7,928 nt of DNA. It comes from an uncultured Mucispirillum sp. (GTDB taxonomy: Bacteria > Chrysiogenota > Deferribacteres > Deferribacterales > Mucispirillaceae). Under the pieces are notes generated by a model. It had not been told where the DNA came from. It worked only from the letters and a program-made list of their open reading frames with translations, and ran no database searches. The stretch lies in assembly GCA_945929285.1 (NCBI GenBank), contig CAMEOC010000037.1, positions 1 through 7,928 of the forward strand. The letters run 5' to 3'. Of this stretch, positions 5,777 to 7,928 are shown in pieces. Numbering within the stretch: the stretch's first letter is position 1; the number at the start of each line of letters is the position of its first letter. Position numbers and translations under genes: made by a program.

Positions 5777-7825
5777 CTACCCTATTATAAGTGAACCTTT
5801 AATATTTACATTTTTTTCAAAAGGGCAGCCTAATGCAACAGTAACCCCTTGAACTGTTAAATCCACACCCATTTCAGACTGGGAAACAGTGTATAATGTA
5901 AACCATATAAATTCTATCTCTTTTTCTAATAAAATTGCAATCTTTTTGTTTAAAAACTTATCATATATTTCAAACTTGTTTGTTTTTATACTGCCTTTTT
6001 CTCTATATTCATTGCCGTTAATGGTAATTTGGTTTACATCTGCAAAATGAAAGTTAAATTCAGTAGAATAATCTAAACTTATTTTTTTGGCAGCAGCAGC
6101 TTTTATATTAAATGAAATAGTATTATCTTCTAGTGTATATATTTTTTCCATTGAAGTTTTTATCATATCATTATCTATATAAATACCGCCGTTTCTTTTA
6201 AAATGTATGATATTATTTTTTACTTCCACCGTATCTGCCGGCTGGTTTGTAAAATCACTAAACTCTCTAAAAGAGCATTTTTCATAAGTATCTAAAGAAA
6301 ATTTATCTATAAAATGGTCTACAAAGCAGTTTTTATTATACCAGTCGTATATAATACGGTCTGCTTCTGCCTGAGTTATGGAATATTCCATATCATGAAT
6401 GGAAGCAGTTTCTGCATTGCTTGTATTTTCATCTTTTTCTTTTATATTTTTTAAAAGTTTTATGTGGTATGCTTCTTTTTTCCTGCTTATTACATTTAAA
6501 AGATTAAAGTTTTTATCTTTTAATTCAATGGCTGTAAGCTGGCCAAAATCTCTTGTTTCAAAAAGGCAGTTAAAAGTATTGCCTCTAGCATAAACTTCAT
6601 CATAGCCGTTTCTATCTAAATCTGCAGGCTGTTCTATTACAGGCAGTTTTATATTTTCTAGTTTTTCATATAAACTTTCTGCCTGAATAAGGGGAGCCCA
6701 TGCGTTATTTCTTAAATTAGGCAGGTAAAGCCCTCCAAAAACACCGTGCCATAAAGAATCGTTGCACTGGCTTCTATAAAGCAGGTCTAAAAATTCTTTG
6801 TTGTCTTTATGTTTTTTACCTCTTATGGATAAATCTACTGTTCTTTTATGCAGTCTGTTGCTTTCTGGGTATTTTACTAAAAAGTTTTTCCAAACACTGC
6901 CCTTTAAAAACTGTTCTTCATAATCTGCAAAAGGGGAGCTTTTTAAAAATGATTTTACTTCTTCAAATTTTGCAGTAAAATCAGCAAAAAGCGACCACTC
7001 GCCCATTTCTGCATAGCTGGTAATAGGCAGATATACATGGCCTGAAGGGCGAACTTTTTTAACAGCTTCTTCATAGTGCATAAATTCTATTTCTTTTTCG
7101 CTGTCAATGGCTTTTATAAAATCTTTTAACCAGCCTTTTTTATAAACCCAGTCATAAGTATTTGGCCAAACCCCAAATTTTTCACCGTCATCAAAACAGG
7201 AAATAAGTTTTACATTTTTGCTTTTTGCTTCAAGTATATGTTTTACCACTTCTTCTGTTGGCTTAAATGGGGTTAAATACCTCAAACCCATATCAATAGG
7301 GAAAAGGTTTACAAGGCAGCCGTCCTGCTCTGTGGTAAAATAACCAGTTAAAGATTCTTTTGGAAACCCGGCAGCTATTAAGTGGTAATCATCTACCACA
7401 ATATTTTCAATACCAAGCTCTACCATATTAGGCACAATGGCAGGGTCCCAAACCCTTTCTGTAAGCCATAAACCTTTTGTTTCCTGGCCAAAGTAGTTTT
7501 TTATGTAGTCTTTAAGCATTTTTACCTGGCCCATTCTATCATCTTGTGGGATAGCAGAAAGGATAGGCTCGTAAAAACCGCCTGTAAAAAATTCTATTCT
7601 TCCTTCATCGCTTAATTTTTTCAAGTTATTAAAAACATCTTCTCTGTGAGTTCTAATATATTCTAATAACCAGCCACTGTAATGGGCTGAAAAGCGAAAC
7701 TTTTTGTTTTTAACAGCTGTTTCTATAAAAGGAGCATAGCTTTCATTTATTGCCCAGTCTACCACATGGTAAAAGTTTTCAGCAGGCTGGTGGCAGTGTA
7801 TACCAAATAAAAAGGGTATTTTCAT
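5777..7825 (-). CDS. GH57 alpha-amylase / 4-alpha-glucanotransferase
   Basis: This encodes 682 residues, close to Thermococcus litoralis 4-alpha-glucanotransferase in length and motif placement. Motif 1 is IHCHQP (9-14). Motif 2 is GGFYEP (82-87). Motif 3 is LTERVWDP (121-128) with nucleophile Glu123, the same number as in the T. litoralis enzyme. Motif 4 is FDDGEKFGVWP (211-221) with Asp213 as the likely acid/base. Motif 5 is around YAEMGEWSL (271-279). The middle helical domain (about 300-395) and the C-terminal beta-sandwich domain (about 400-682, including IHDMEYSI) are complete. It would cleave or rearrange alpha-1,4 glucan chains. Hydrolysis versus glucan transfer cannot be told from motifs. 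No signal peptide is seen, so it is probably cytoplasmic. A clear GAGG site lies 5 nt before the ATG. The 30-nt gap to the preceding gene holds no obvious promoter, so the operon likely begins further upstream. Confidence 0.92.
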   Translation of the reverse strand: MKIPFLFGIHCHQPAENFYHVVDWAINESYAPFIETAVKNKKFRFSAHYSGWLLEYIRTHREDVFNNLKKLSDEGRIEFFTGGFYEPILSAIPQDDRMGQVKMLKDYIKNYFGQETKGLWLTERVWDPAIVPNMVELGIENIVVDDYHLIAAGFPKESLTGYFTTEQDGCLVNLFPIDMGLRYLTPFKPTEEVVKHILEAKSKNVKLISCFDDGEKFGVWPNTYDWVYKKGWLKDFIKAIDSEKEIEFMHYEEAVKKVRPSGHVYLPITSYAEMGEWSLFADFTAKFEEVKSFLKSSPFADYEEQFLKGSVWKNFLVKYPESNRLHKRTVDLSIRGKKHKDNKEFLDLLYRSQCNDSLWHGVFGGLYLPNLRNNAWAPLIQAESLYEKLENIKLPVIEQPADLDRNGYDEVYARGNTFNCLFETRDFGQLTAIELKDKNFNLLNVISRKKEAYHIKLLKNIKEKDENTSNAETASIHDMEYSITQAEADRIIYDWYNKNCFVDHFIDKFSLDTYEKCSFREFSDFTNQPADTVEVKNNIIHFKRNGGIYIDNDMIKTSMEKIYTLEDNTISFNIKAAAAKKISLDYSTEFNFHFADVNQITINGNEYREKGSIKTNKFEIYDKFLNKKIAILLEKEIEFIWFTLYTVSQSEMGVDLTVQGVTVALGCPFEKNVNIKGSLIIG

Positions 7826-7827
7826 AA

Positions 7828-7834
7828 TTTCCTC
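7828..7834 (-). promoter_or_regulatory. Ribosome binding site of the GH57 amylase gene
   Basis: GAGGAAA on the minus strand, with GAGG placed 5 nt before the ATG at 7825, fixes this start. An in-frame-independent ATG further up (MIMKTRKL, then a TGA overlapping the start) has no comparable site. Confidence 0.65.
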
Positions 7835-7855
7835 GTTTTCATAATCATTATTATA

Positions 7856-7928
7856 TTATACAATCCATTCTTCTTTAAAATCATCTGCTATGTTTACTTC
7901 CACAGCATTATATATAGGAGCTTTTTCC
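7856..7928 (-). CDS. C-terminal fragment of an unidentified upstream gene
   Basis: Twenty-three codons and a TAA stop are visible on the minus strand: EKAPIYNAVEVNIADDFKEE, ending WIV. The frame is open to the window edge and stops 30 nt before the amylase start, so it is probably the preceding gene of the same operon. The acidic, Trp-containing tail is too short to assign. By context a glucan phosphorylase, ADP-glucose pyrophosphorylase or another glucan enzyme could be expected, but nothing in the fragment shows this. Confidence 0.5.
   Translation of the reverse strand, partial: EKAPIYNAVEVNIADDFKEEWIV

Noticed and set aside
6091..6099. Short CAG-type triplet repeat in the GH57 gene.
   Set aside because: It only encodes an Ala run (AAA) in the C-terminal domain and is too short to count as a repeat element.
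4924..6593. Plus-strand open frames at 4924-5112, 5482-5694 and 6399-6593.
   Set aside because: They are antisense to galT and the GH57 gene, whose motifs are intact. No promoters or conserved domains were seen.
1..7928. Searched for tRNA or rRNA genes, CRISPR arrays, insertion sequences, attachment sites and phage genes.
   Set aside because: None seen. Coding density is high, and no long direct or inverted repeats or transposase-like frames were recognised by eye.

Overview
The window is an AT-rich bacterial segment in which every supported gene lies on the minus strand. Its core is a compact alpha-glucan (glycogen-like) operon, read from high to low coordinates. The order is: the 3' end of an unidentified gene (7856-7928), a GH57 alpha-amylase/4-alpha-glucanotransferase (5777-7825), a GalT-family nucleotidylyltransferase (4749-5771), a GT5 glycogen-synthase-like protein (3331-4752), a DUF4912 protein with an N-terminal Rho-N/SAP-like segment (2586-3326) and a GH57 branching enzyme (1006-2583). 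A short AhpD/carboxymuconolactone-decarboxylase-family gene follows (352-954). At the left edge is the 5' end of what looks like a chemoreceptor gene (1-151).

The four junctions from the amylase to the branching enzyme are 5 nt, a 4-nt ATGA overlap, 4 nt and 2 nt, so one polycistronic message with translational coupling is likely. As a pathway, the GT5 protein would extend the alpha-1,4 chain, the GH57 branching enzyme would add alpha-1,6 branches, and the GH57 amylase/glucanotransferase would trim or shuffle chains. The GalT relative would handle a nucleotide-sugar or sugar-phosphate. No GH13 branching enzyme, glgC, glgP or regulator is seen in the window. The all-GH57 enzyme set, low GC and a neighbouring chemoreceptor suggest a motile anaerobe. 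A Deferribacterota-type organism such as a Mucispirillum relative is a guess from recall, not a result.

The most notable observations are in the two nucleotide-sugar enzymes. The glycogen-synthase-like protein aligns without gaps to the E. coli GlgA N-terminus, yet its K-x-G-G-L donor-binding motif is replaced by N-N-S-S-M. It also has R to K and K to R exchanges at the catalytic basic pair and D to N in the HxHD motif, while Glu377 is kept. The adjacent GalT-family protein keeps its zinc and nucleophile residues but has lost the usual C-terminal G-F-E-x-G-T-G substrate loop. Together these suggest an altered donor or partner, or a non-catalytic synthase. The DUF4912 protein, wedged between synthase and branching enzyme, has no known function.

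The only sizeable non-coding stretch is the roughly 200-bp AT-rich gap at 152-351, with a candidate promoter for the chemoreceptor and AT-only palindromes. A strong GCAA-tetraloop hairpin sits between the branching enzyme and the AhpD-like gene, but its T and A tracts are in the wrong order for an intrinsic terminator.
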